Positions 18,667 through 26,845 of a stretch of DNA of 64,000 bases are shown here, piece after piece. How positions within the stretch are numbered: position 1 is the stretch's first letter; every line of letters begins with the position of its first letter. The stretch is from Algibacter sp. L1A34 (lineage in GTDB: Bacteria; Bacteroidota; Bacteroidia; Flavobacteriales; Flavobacteriaceae): assembly GCF_009796805.1 (NCBI RefSeq), contig NZ_CP047029.1, positions 186,001-250,000 of the forward strand. Reading direction: 5' to 3'. The notes below the pieces were generated by a model. That model ran no database searches, had not been told where the DNA came from, and worked only from the letters and a program-made list of their open reading frames with translations. Both the position numbers and the translations under genes were made by a program.

Positions 18667-19635
18667 ATGGCTACATTTTTCATCAAACATATAACAAAAT
18701 ATAATTATAGCGCTCCCGTAATTGATGGCGCAACTTTAACGAGGTTACACCCAATAAACGATAATTTTCAAAAAGTACTTTCACACCTAATTTCAATAAC
18801 AAACAATCCTTTTATTGAAACGTTTACAGACTTTTATAATAATCGTGTGGGTACCTTCATGCTCATTGAACCACATGATGAATTAAGTGTTATATCTGAA
18901 ATCGAAGTTGTTACATCTCCCAAATTAATCCCAGATGATAGCGTTGATAAAACAGCACAATGGGAAGAATTAAAAAGAATAAAAAACACAATAGAGTTTA
19001 TTGATTTTACAAAGTATAAACCCTTCAGCGGAAGCAAAGAAGTTTCAGATGTTATTTTAGATCTCATGTTGAAAACTAAATCGCCTTTTCAAGCTGTTCT
19101 TGCACTTTGTGAATACGTACATACTAATTTCGATTATAAGCCTGGTGTTACAAATGTAAAAACACCGCTAGACGAAGCTTGGAAATTAAAAGAAGGCGTT
19201 TGTCAAGATTTCACCAATGTAATGCTACAAATGGTTAAAATGCTTGGTATTCCAGCCCGTTACGTAAGTGGTTATATTTGTCCTAATGAAGAAATGACAA
19301 GAGGTGAAGGAGCCACACACGCTTGGATAGAAGCATATATTCCATTTTATGGTTGGTTAGGAATAGACCCGACAAACCATGCCATTGCTAACGAAAACCA
19401 TGTACGCTTAGCTATTGGAAGAAATTATAGCGATTGCGCACCTGTTAAAGGTGTTTTTAAAGGCAATGTAGAATCTGAAATGAGCGTTAAGGTTACTGTT
19501 AAAACTGATAAAAACGAAGATAAACCAAGTGCACCTGCTATAAATACAAAAGAACCTGCTAACAGTTATAAACGAAGTTTAGTAGTTAAAAAGGAACAAA
19601 ATCAAAACCAGCAACAGCAGCAACAGCAGCAATAG
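18667..19635 (+). CDS. Transglutaminase-like protein with polyglutamine tail
   Basis: A 322-residue cytoplasmic protein. The N-terminal beta domain (residues 1-95) is the type found with bacterial transglutaminase-like cysteine hydrolases. The catalytic triad is intact: Cys179 in EGVCQDFTNVM, His218 in ATHAWIEAYIP, and Asp234 in WLGIDPTNH. Such enzymes cleave or transfer amide bonds and may reverse or proofread the ligation by the ATP-grasp protein two genes upstream (inference). The last dozen residues are almost pure Gln (NQNQQQQQQQQ), encoded by mixed CAG/CAA codons, which is unusual in an AT-rich genome where CAA dominates. It ends 2 bp before the convergent prenyl synthase gene. Confidence 0.9.
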   Translation: MATFFIKHITKYNYSAPVIDGATLTRLHPINDNFQKVLSHLISITNNPFIETFTDFYNNRVGTFMLIEPHDELSVISEIEVVTSPKLIPDDSVDKTAQWEELKRIKNTIEFIDFTKYKPFSGSKEVSDVILDLMLKTKSPFQAVLALCEYVHTNFDYKPGVTNVKTPLDEAWKLKEGVCQDFTNVMLQMVKMLGIPARYVSGYICPNEEMTRGEGATHAWIEAYIPFYGWLGIDPTNHAIANENHVRLAIGRNYSDCAPVKGVFKGNVESEMSVKVTVKTDKNEDKPSAPAINTKEPANSYKRSLVVKKEQNQNQQQQQQQQ

Positions 19636-19637
19636 AC

Positions 19638-20615
19638 TTATTTCTTTCTATCGATAACATAATTAACCATTAATTCTAATGATTTTTTATATTCCGAATC
19701 TGGATACTTTTGAAGTAATTCTAAAGCTTCCATTTGAAATTCTGTCATTTTAGAAACCGCATAATCTAAACCACCATTATTTTTAACAAAAGCGATAACT
19801 TCCTTAACACGTTTGGTGTCTTTATTATGATTTTTAATAGAATTGATAAGCCATTTCTTATCCTTTTTAGAGGCACCATTTAACACGTTAATTAAAGGCA
19901 AAGTCATTTTTTGCTCCTTAATATCAATACCTGTTGGTTTCCCTATTTGTGTATCTCCATAATCGAACAAATCATCTTTTATCTGGAAAGCCATACCAAT
20001 AAGCTCACCAAATTTACGCATGGTTTCTACATGTTCAGATTCTGGTTTTACCGATGCTGCACCTAAACTGCAACAAGCGGCAATTAATGTTGCCGTTTTC
20101 TGGCGAATAATTTCGTAATATATATCTTCTGTAATGTCTAGTTTTCGTGCTTTTTCTATTTGAAGAAGTTCACCCTCGCTCATTTCGCGAACGGCAATCG
20201 AAATAATTTTAAGTAAATCGAAATCGTTATTATCTATAGACAATAACAAACCCTTTGATAATAAAAAATCACCAATTAAAACAGCTATTTTATTTTTCCA
20301 AAGTGCATTTACAGAAAAGAAACCACGACGACGATTACTATCGTCTACCACATCATCATGCACTAAGGTTGCCGTATGGATAAGTTCTATAACAGATGCT
20401 CCACGATAGGTACGCTCGCAAACTTCACCATTTGAGACCATTTTGGAAACCAAAAAAACGAACATAGGGCGCATTTGCTTTCCCTTTCGGTTAACGATAT
20501 AATGTGTGATACGATTAAGCAAAGCCACTTTGCTAGACATGGAAAGCAGGAACTTTTGTTCAAAAAGATCCATTTCGTAAGCTATAGGTTGCTTTATTTG
20601 TTCTACTATTTTCAA
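19638..20615 (-). CDS. ispB: All-trans polyprenyl diphosphate synthase
   Basis: A 325-residue class-I prenyltransferase with the first Asp-rich motif HDDVVDD (residues 86-92) followed by SNRRRG, and the second, KDDLFDYGDTQIGKPTG. The conserved GKQMRP near residue 45 is the diphosphate-binding start. It chains isopentenyl diphosphate onto an allylic primer for the quinone side chain. The start is a TTG; the next ATG, 14 codons in, would remove the MKIVEQIKQPI stretch that I recall as conserved in flavobacterial homologues, so TTG is preferred. The chain length (hepta or octa) cannot be read from sequence here. Confidence 0.88.
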   Translation of the reverse strand: MKIVEQIKQPIAYEMDLFEQKFLLSMSSKVALLNRITHYIVNRKGKQMRPMFVFLVSKMVSNGEVCERTYRGASVIELIHTATLVHDDVVDDSNRRRGFFSVNALWKNKIAVLIGDFLLSKGLLLSIDNNDFDLLKIISIAVREMSEGELLQIEKARKLDITEDIYYEIIRQKTATLIAACCSLGAASVKPESEHVETMRKFGELIGMAFQIKDDLFDYGDTQIGKPTGIDIKEQKMTLPLINVLNGASKKDKKWLINSIKNHNKDTKRVKEVIAFVKNNGGLDYAVSKMTEFQMEALELLQKYPDSEYKKSLELMVNYVIDRKK

Positions 20616-20726
20616 GCTCAGATATTAAAGAAAATCAAATATAAGATTTACAAGTTTATATACTAAATGATTTATGATTTTATATGAATTGCCGAGTACT
20701 TTCAGCTTTAAATTAGTTATAAAAGA

Positions 20727-21767
20727 TTAACTTTTATTAGCTAGTTGTCCACAAGCTGCATCAATATCTTTTCCACGACTACGGCGCACATTTACAACAA
20801 TTCTGTTTTTTTCGAGCGTACTAATGTAGTTCTCTAAAGCTTCATTTGTTGCTTGTTGAAATTCGCCATCGTCAATTGGATTGTATTCTATAATATTCAC
20901 CTTACATGGTACATATTTACAAAACTGAACAAAGGCATCAATATCTTTTTGGCTATCGTTTATACCCTTCCAAACCACGTATTCGTAACTGATTTTACGA
21001 TTTGTCTTTAAGTACCAGTATTCCAAAGATTCTTTTAAATCTTTTAAAGGAAAAGTTTCATTGAATGGCATTATTTTAGTTCTTACCTCATCTATAGCGG
21101 AGTGTAATGATACTGCCAAGTTGAATTTCACTTCATCATCGGCCATTTTTCGAATCATTTTTGGTACTCCAGATGTGGAAACTGTAATTCGTTTTGGAGA
21201 CATGCCTAAACCATCGGTAGATGTAATTTTATCAATAGCTTTAATAACATTATTATAGTTCATAAGCGGTTCGCCCATGCCCATAAATACAATGTTACTT
21301 AATGGACGGTTGTGATACAAACGGCTTTCTTTATCTATCGCAACAACTTGATCGAAAATCTCGTCGGGATTTAAGTTCCGCATACGTTTTAAACGTGAAG
21401 TTGCGCAAAACAAGCAATCTAAACTACAACCAACTTGGCTAGAAACACAGGCTGTGGTTCTCGTTTTTGTTGGTATTAAAACAGACTCTACTATTAATCC
21501 GTCGTGTAAACGTACTGCATTTTTTACCGTGCCATCGTTACTACGTTGCATGGTATCTACTTCTATATGATTAATTACAAAATTGTCCTCAAGCATTTGG
21601 CGAGTTTCCTTAGATACGTTTGTCATATCCTCGAAAGTATGTGCCGATTTTTGCCAAAGCCATTCGTAAACTTGGTTACCGCGAAAGGCTTTATCGCCAT
21701 TTTCTACAAAGAAATCCCGAAGTTGTTCTTTGGTTAAGGCGCGTATATCTTTTTTATTATCTTTCAT
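20727..21767 (-). CDS. rlmN: 23S rRNA (adenine2503-C2)-methyltransferase RlmN
   Basis: Start set at 21767 (MKDNKKDIRALTKEQL), because the 30 residues encoded before it are not family-like. The 346-residue radical-SAM enzyme has the CxxxCxxC cluster motif in CSLDCLFCATS, preceded by VSSQVGC, then NIVFMGMGEPLMNY, the second catalytic Cys region near the C-terminus (DAACGQLA) and SGVPKMIRKMA. It methylates A2503 of 23S rRNA and also tRNA A37. Upstream lies a copy of the dispersed hairpin repeat. Confidence 0.96.
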   Translation of the reverse strand: MKDNKKDIRALTKEQLRDFFVENGDKAFRGNQVYEWLWQKSAHTFEDMTNVSKETRQMLEDNFVINHIEVDTMQRSNDGTVKNAVRLHDGLIVESVLIPTKTRTTACVSSQVGCSLDCLFCATSRLKRMRNLNPDEIFDQVVAIDKESRLYHNRPLSNIVFMGMGEPLMNYNNVIKAIDKITSTDGLGMSPKRITVSTSGVPKMIRKMADDEVKFNLAVSLHSAIDEVRTKIMPFNETFPLKDLKESLEYWYLKTNRKISYEYVVWKGINDSQKDIDAFVQFCKYVPCKVNIIEYNPIDDGEFQQATNEALENYISTLEKNRIVVNVRRSRGKDIDAACGQLANKS

Positions 21768-21863
21768 TTGGTTGCAAAAATAGTGAAAGCTTTTTCTTTT
21801 ATAGCACTTGTTTTTATAAAGTCGTACTAATTTTAGGGTATACACTAAATTTAGCACATGGTT

Positions 21864-22013
21864 GCATTAGGGATTGTAGCGGCATCCTTTTTTGTGCTAA
21901 CCTAATTATTTTAGGAAGATATCAACTTCGATTTAGAGCTAAATTTAAAAGTATTAAAACAAATTCCACACAAAAAAGATATAGCAAAAAGCCCGACCTG
22001 AAAGGGAATGCCC
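21864..22013 (-). repeat. Dispersed hairpin repeat, copy 3 (long-loop form)
   Basis: Read on the minus strand, it begins with GGGCATTCCC and the GTCGGGCTTT block followed by GCTATATCTTTTTT (22013 down to about 21972). It ends with CAAAAAAGGATGCCGC and CAATCCCTAATGC (about 21896 down to 21864). The outer GCATT/AATGC ends pair (21864-21868 with 22007-22011). Between the two halves sits about 75 bp absent from the other two copies, which holds its own small inverted repeats (CCTAA/TTAGG at 21901-21915). It fills the rlmN-queA gap. Confidence 0.75.
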
Positions 22014-22057
22014 AAATTTTAAAACTACGAAATAGCCTTAAAAATTGATAAAAAAAA

Positions 22058-22082
22058 GCCTCATCGTTTATATGGATGAGGC
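22058..22082 (-). terminator. Rho-independent terminator of queA
   Basis: GCCTCATC (22058-22065) pairs with GATGAGGC (22075-22082) around a 9-base loop. On the minus strand the stem is followed by a run of seven T. It lies 21 bp after the queA stop. Confidence 0.88.
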
Positions 22083-22103
22083 TTAAGTTTTATTTTGATG
22101 GGA

Positions 22104-23153
22104 TTAGATGATTAACATCGCATCGCCATAACTGTAGAATTTATATTTTTCTTTTACAGCTTCTTCGTATGCTTTTTTAGCAAAATCGTGTCCTGCAAAT
22201 GCCGAAATCATCATTAAAAGTGTTGATTTTGGTGTATGAAAGTTAGTAATCATACAGTTTGCAATACTGAATTCGTATGGAGGGAAAATAAATTTATTTG
22301 TCCATCCCTCTACTTCGTTTAGTTTCCCGCTTGAAGATACCGCACTTTCTATGGCACGCATAGCTGTTGTTCCAACGGCACAAATACGACGTTTTTCGGC
22401 AAGTGCTGTGTTTACAATTTCTACGGCTTCTGCGTTGATTTTCAACTCTTCACTATCCATTTTATGTTTAGATAAATCTTCTACTTCTACTGGGTTAAAT
22501 GTCCCTAAACCTACGTGTAACGTAACCTCAGCAAATTTAACGCCTTTAATTTCTAAACGCTTTAATAAGTGTCTAGAAAAGTGAAGTCCTGCTGTTGGAG
22601 CTGCTACGGCTCCTTCAGTTTTTGCATAGATAGTTTGGTAACGATCTTGATCTTCTGGTTCTACATCACGTTTAATGTATTTTGGAAGTGGTGTTTCTCC
22701 TAGTTCGTTTAATTTCTTACGAAATTCAGTATAAGATCCATCATATAAAAAACGTAATGTACGCCCTCTTGATGTTGTATTATCTATAACTTCGGCTACT
22801 AACGTTTCGTCGTCACCAAAATATAATTTATTTCCTATTCTTATTTTACGTGCTGGATCTACTAAAACATCCCAAAGGCGTTGCTCTTCATTTAATTCTC
22901 TTAATAAGAAAACTTCGATTCTTGCTCCTGTTTTTTCCTTATTCCCGTATAAACGGGCAGGAAAAACTTTAGTATCATTTAAAATTAAAACATCGTCTTC
23001 CTTAAAATAGTCGATAATGTCTTTAAACATTTTGTGTTCTATGGTCTGCTCTTTTCTGTTAAGCACCATTAAACGTGATTCATCTCTGTTTTCAGCTGGA
23101 TATTCTGCTAATAATTCTTCTGGTAAGTTGAAACCAAAATGTGATAATTTCAT
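22104..23153 (-). CDS. queA: S-adenosylmethionine:tRNA ribosyltransferase-isomerase
   Basis: A 349-residue cytoplasmic enzyme of queuosine synthesis that transfers and rearranges the ribosyl part of SAM onto preQ1 in tRNA to give epoxyqueuosine. Family blocks are clear: [28 protein letters not shown] at the start, [46 protein letters not shown] and [17 protein letters not shown]. Length is normal. It follows aroA on the same strand (111 bp gap) and ends at a strong terminator. Confidence 0.96.
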   Translation of the reverse strand: MKLSHFGFNLPEELLAEYPAENRDESRLMVLNRKEQTIEHKMFKDIIDYFKEDDVLILNDTKVFPARLYGNKEKTGARIEVFLLRELNEEQRLWDVLVDPARKIRIGNKLYFGDDETLVAEVIDNTTSRGRTLRFLYDGSYTEFRKKLNELGETPLPKYIKRDVEPEDQDRYQTIYAKTEGAVAAPTAGLHFSRHLLKRLEIKGVKFAEVTLHVGLGTFNPVEVEDLSKHKMDSEELKINAEAVEIVNTALAEKRRICAVGTTAMRAIESAVSSSGKLNEVEGWTNKFIFPPYEFSIANCMITNFHTPKSTLLMMISAFAGHDFAKKAYEEAVKEKYKFYSYGDAMLII

Positions 23154-23264
23154 TCAAAAAGGTTTTAAATTAATGTGTTATTATTTCTGAGCTTCCTCAA
23201 AAAAAATCTAACAACTGCAAATATACAATCTCAGGATAGGGGTTGTCAAGTAAATGCGTGTTTA

Positions 23265-24491
23265 TTATTCGGTTATTTTAAACCCAATGGCTCTTAAATC
23301 TTCCCAAAACGTTGGATACGATTTTGATACCACAGCGGCATGTTCTATAATTATTGGTGTTTTTAGTGCTAAAGGTGCAAATGCCATAGCCATACGGTGA
23401 TCGTTATAGGTTGCAATTGGCACTAACTCTTTTATTTTAGTAGATGGTGCAAGGTGTAACGATTTATCGGTAATTTTTACTTCACCGCCTAATTTTTCAA
23501 TTTCGGTTTTTAAAGCTACTAATCTATCTGTTTCTTTAATTTTTAAGGTGTGTAATCCTATTAAATCGCAAGGCATACCTAAAGCAAAGCATGTTACTGC
23601 AATGGTTTGAGCTATATCTGGTGCGTTTTTTAAATCTAAACTTAATATTGATTCGCTAGGCTTTTCTTTTTTTAATGTGATAGAATTGCCGTTGAACGTG
23701 CTGCTTACTCCAAAATGCTTATAAATTTCGACCAATACAGAATCGCCTTGTAAAGAGTTCTCTTTGTATGATGATAATGTAATTTCTGTTCCGATTTCGG
23801 CAATGGCCGCAATACTGAAATAGTATGATGCTGAAGACCAATCGGACTCTACAACCAATGTTTTTGGCGTTAATTGTTTTGTGTTTGGTTTCACAGTAAT
23901 AACATTACCACTAAATAATGACTCTACTCCTATTTCGTCTAATAAACTCAACGTCATTTTTATATATGGAACCGATGTAATTTCACCTTCTAAGGTTAAT
24001 TCTAACCCGTTTTCTAACTTTGAAGCAATCAATAATAAGGCAGAAATATACTGGCTACTTACATTTGCTTTTAGAGATACTTTATGATTTGATAGTTTTT
24101 TTCCTGTAATTTTTATTGGAGGAAAACCATCGTTATCTACATAACTTATTTCAGCTCCAAGATCTTTAAGTGCTTCAACTAATATTTTAATTGGTCGCTC
24201 GGTCATCCGTTTAGAACCTGTAAGTGTTACCGTTCTTCCTTCTTGAATTGAAAAATATGCAGTTAAAAACCGCATAGCCGTTCCTGCGTGATGAATATCT
24301 ACAACACTAGATTTCGAGCTTAATGCATTCGTCATTAAATTACTATCGTCCGAATTTGAAACATTTTCAACTTTAAATTCCGGATAAAGCGCTTGTAATA
24401 ATAACAAACGGTTAGATTCACTTTTTGAACCTGTAATTGTAACTGCCGATTTTTGGTTTTCTAGTTTGGATTTATGAAGGGTAATATTCAT
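23265..24491 (-). CDS. aroA: 3-phosphoshikimate 1-carboxyvinyltransferase (EPSP synthase)
   Basis: A 408-residue enzyme of the shikimate pathway that joins phosphoenolpyruvate to shikimate-3-phosphate. The N-terminal ITGSKSESNRLLLLQAL, the HAGTAMRFLTAYF block, TGSKRMTERPI, VESDWSSASYYFS and the C-terminal YNDHRMAMAFAPLAL are diagnostic. The GTAMRF motif replaces the GNAGTAMRP of glyphosate-sensitive class I enzymes: Pro is Phe here and the preceding Asn-Ala is His-Ala, typical for Bacteroidota. It is not in the aromatic operon at 31.7-35.8 kb, but sits after the MazG-like gene. Confidence 0.95.
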   Translation of the reverse strand: MNITLHKSKLENQKSAVTITGSKSESNRLLLLQALYPEFKVENVSNSDDSNLMTNALSSKSSVVDIHHAGTAMRFLTAYFSIQEGRTVTLTGSKRMTERPIKILVEALKDLGAEISYVDNDGFPPIKITGKKLSNHKVSLKANVSSQYISALLLIASKLENGLELTLEGEITSVPYIKMTLSLLDEIGVESLFSGNVITVKPNTKQLTPKTLVVESDWSSASYYFSIAAIAEIGTEITLSSYKENSLQGDSVLVEIYKHFGVSSTFNGNSITLKKEKPSESILSLDLKNAPDIAQTIAVTCFALGMPCDLIGLHTLKIKETDRLVALKTEIEKLGGEVKITDKSLHLAPSTKIKELVPIATYNDHRMAMAFAPLALKTPIIIEHAAVVSKSYPTFWEDLRAIGFKITE

Positions 24492-24524
24492 TATAAAATT
24501 CTATACGGATTAAAGCCTGCTAAT

Positions 24525-24851
24525 TTACTTTAATTTTTCGTTATTATGGTGCCTATCATGGTCACGTTTTCCTTTCTTGTACATTCTTTCATCGAATGCT
24601 TTTTGTAAATCGACTCCGGTTTGGTTTGCTAAACAAAGTACCACGAATAAAACATCGGCTAATTCTTCGCCTAAATCTTTGTTTTTATCACTTTCTTTTT
24701 CGCTTTGCTCTCCGTATCTACGGGCAATTATTCTAGCGACCTCTCCTACTTCTTCTGTAAGTTGAGCCATATTGGTAAGCTCGTTAAAATAGCGAACGCC
24801 GTGTTCTTTTATCCAATGGTCAACTTCTTTTTGTGCGTTTTGTATATTCAT
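24525..24851 (-). CDS. MazG-like nucleotide pyrophosphohydrolase
   Basis: A 108-residue all-alpha NTP pyrophosphatase. The metal-binding signature is present as LTEEVGEVARIIARRYGE (EExxE) followed by the second acidic pair in LGEELADVLFVVLCLANQTGVDL (ExxD). The short single-domain form resembles the iMazG/YpjD group that hydrolyses dNTPs or modified nucleotides to monophosphates. The C-terminus is His and Lys rich (KRDHDRHHNNEK). Its ATG overlaps the stop of the upstream DUF3857 gene as TAATG, and aroA follows after 33 bp. Confidence 0.88.
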   Translation of the reverse strand: MNIQNAQKEVDHWIKEHGVRYFNELTNMAQLTEEVGEVARIIARRYGEQSEKESDKNKDLGEELADVLFVVLCLANQTGVDLQKAFDERMYKKGKRDHDRHHNNEKLK

Positions 24852-26836
24852 TATATTCTACTTAAAACTATTTGTTCGTTTTCTTTTTCTATCATTTGTG
24901 CAAAATAAGCTTTTAAAGCTTCGTAATATTGGGGAGTAACAATTGCCGAATTAATCTCATATGAAACAGAAAGTTGTATTGTATTTCCCTTACCATTAAT
25001 TTGATAAACAAATTTACCCAAATGATCTGGTAATGCTAAAACAATAGGTTCTGGCAGACTTTCTATTTTATATCCTTCGGGAATTTTGACTACCAACTTA
25101 CTATCTGTTTGAAATGGGTAACCAAAATCTACTGGAAACTCTCTTTCACTTAACTTAAAAGGGTTATCAGTTGTTCTTAGAAAAAATAATGGCGAAAAAT
25201 ACATTTTATCACCAATAATATCTGCTTGGCTTTCTTTTACAAATTTATAAGATTCTATAATAGGCTTACCTAAATCTAATCCGTTTTTAACGTCGTAATC
25301 TGAAATTTCGAGTCCATCGTACTTATTTTCTAATTTCTCAATAAAATCATCACGATCAACATCAATAAATTTTTCTCTAAACAATAGTGCTTTATGGCTC
25401 TTTTTCACACTTCTATACCCGCCAGACAAATCACCATTTTCAGTTAAACTACCCATGAAAAATATTGTATTTTCAGATATTTGTTTAGGGTATAAATCTA
25501 TTAAAGTAGAACCGCCAGCTTCTGCAATAACACGACCTTGCCAATTTAAAGTTCTAAAAGGCAAAACATTAGGTATACTAAACCTACTTGTAGCATCTAA
25601 AAGCAGATCGCCTTCGTTTAATTTCACCATACTTACCACATAATTATAACCTTCTATTGTTGGGAATAATGGCACACCATGCTGCCTTGTACTAACCAAA
25701 ACGGGATAAGCTCTAAGTCCTGCATGTTGCAACATAGCAGTAAGCATTAAATTAATTTCTGCTACATTGCCCGTTTGTTCTTTATATGCTTTTTTAACAC
25801 CATCATCGGTACCATAGCCATAATATCCATTCCATTTCACTCTGCTCTTTACATAATTAAAGATTAATGCCGTGCGTTGCAACGGATTGGAAACTGTTGC
25901 TATAAGTGCATCAACATCATCTTCAAAATAACCTTTTTTATTTAGTTCTGCGCCAAAGTTAGAGTTATCATAAATAGTTTTTACTACATCCGTCCATGTT
26001 GTACTGTATGATTTTAATGGAGAATCTGGATACTTAGTATAAGACAACTCGAATTTTACAGATGATTTATAATTATTAATATTATTGACATAAGGTTCAT
26101 CTTTTAGTGCTGGAACATCTTTCAAATCAAACTCTGTAATATTCTTTTTGAAAGCTAAATCCTCAGAATAAGACCTTCCTATGCTCGTTCTACTTGTGAG
26201 TTTTATTTTATCTGTTTGACTACTCCTCTTTGGTGTAATCATTAAATAACCTCTCGTACTTTCTTTAAAGTTAAAATATTCGGGAGCCTCAAATCGCGCT
26301 TCTATTTTTTTTACTGGAATACTATGCTGAAAAACAAACTCATCTACATTGTATATAAATGGTGAATTAATTCTATACTTATACTCTATAACAGAACCTG
26401 CTTTTATATTTGGCATAGTAAATTTATACTCATTGGTATATTTAGATAATTCTGTTTTAAAAATCCCATCTTTTGAAAGTTTGGTTTCTTCAATTTTACC
26501 ATCAATCAAATTATATGTATACGCTTTTAAATTTCGAAGTTCCTCATCGGAACCTCCACTTGTACTCAATCGATTAGACTTTGTTGCATAATCAAACCCT
26601 TCTTGATTGTAAATCTTAATGCGCTCATGGATTTCTGTTATTAAACGAAAGCCACTTGGCTCAACATATTCATAATAAGATTTTCGATATTTATATAAAT
26701 ACGTTGCACTTGCTGAAGAATCTAAAGGATTAAACTTTTCTTGCAATTCTTCTTTAGATACTTTTCCAAAATGGTAATCTTGGGCAAATACGGTTAATGA
26801 AAAACAAAAGGTTACTAATAGTGAGGTTAGTTTCAT
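24851..26836 (-). CDS. Exported DUF3857 / transglutaminase-like protein (copy A)
   Basis: A 661-residue protein with a signal peptide (MKLTSLLVTFCFSLTVFAQ). The N-terminal DUF3857 beta domain (about residues 50-260; AGSVIEYKYRINSP is typical) is followed by a transglutaminase-like domain (about 280-420) and a C-terminal DUF2569/beta region. In the transglutaminase part, the usual catalytic Cys position reads GNVAEINLMLTAMLQHAGL, with Glu-Ile instead of Cys, and GYNYVVSMV instead of the usual HAW/NHV. The enzyme site therefore looks lost, unlike the neighbour copy. The family is common in Bacteroidota; its function is unknown. The stop overlaps the MazG-like start (TAATG). Confidence 0.82.
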   Translation of the reverse strand: MKLTSLLVTFCFSLTVFAQDYHFGKVSKEELQEKFNPLDSSASATYLYKYRKSYYEYVEPSGFRLITEIHERIKIYNQEGFDYATKSNRLSTSGGSDEELRNLKAYTYNLIDGKIEETKLSKDGIFKTELSKYTNEYKFTMPNIKAGSVIEYKYRINSPFIYNVDEFVFQHSIPVKKIEARFEAPEYFNFKESTRGYLMITPKRSSQTDKIKLTSRTSIGRSYSEDLAFKKNITEFDLKDVPALKDEPYVNNINNYKSSVKFELSYTKYPDSPLKSYSTTWTDVVKTIYDNSNFGAELNKKGYFEDDVDALIATVSNPLQRTALIFNYVKSRVKWNGYYGYGTDDGVKKAYKEQTGNVAEINLMLTAMLQHAGLRAYPVLVSTRQHGVPLFPTIEGYNYVVSMVKLNEGDLLLDATSRFSIPNVLPFRTLNWQGRVIAEAGGSTLIDLYPKQISENTIFFMGSLTENGDLSGGYRSVKKSHKALLFREKFIDVDRDDFIEKLENKYDGLEISDYDVKNGLDLGKPIIESYKFVKESQADIIGDKMYFSPLFFLRTTDNPFKLSEREFPVDFGYPFQTDSKLVVKIPEGYKIESLPEPIVLALPDHLGKFVYQINGKGNTIQLSVSYEINSAIVTPQYYEALKAYFAQMIEKENEQIVLSRI

Positions 26837-26845
26837 AGTATCATT

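Noticed and set aside
21620-22048. 142-residue ORF on the plus strand over the rlmN 5' end
   Set aside because: It runs antisense through rlmN and through the dispersed repeat, has no recognisable domain, and its second half is just the repeat read in one frame.
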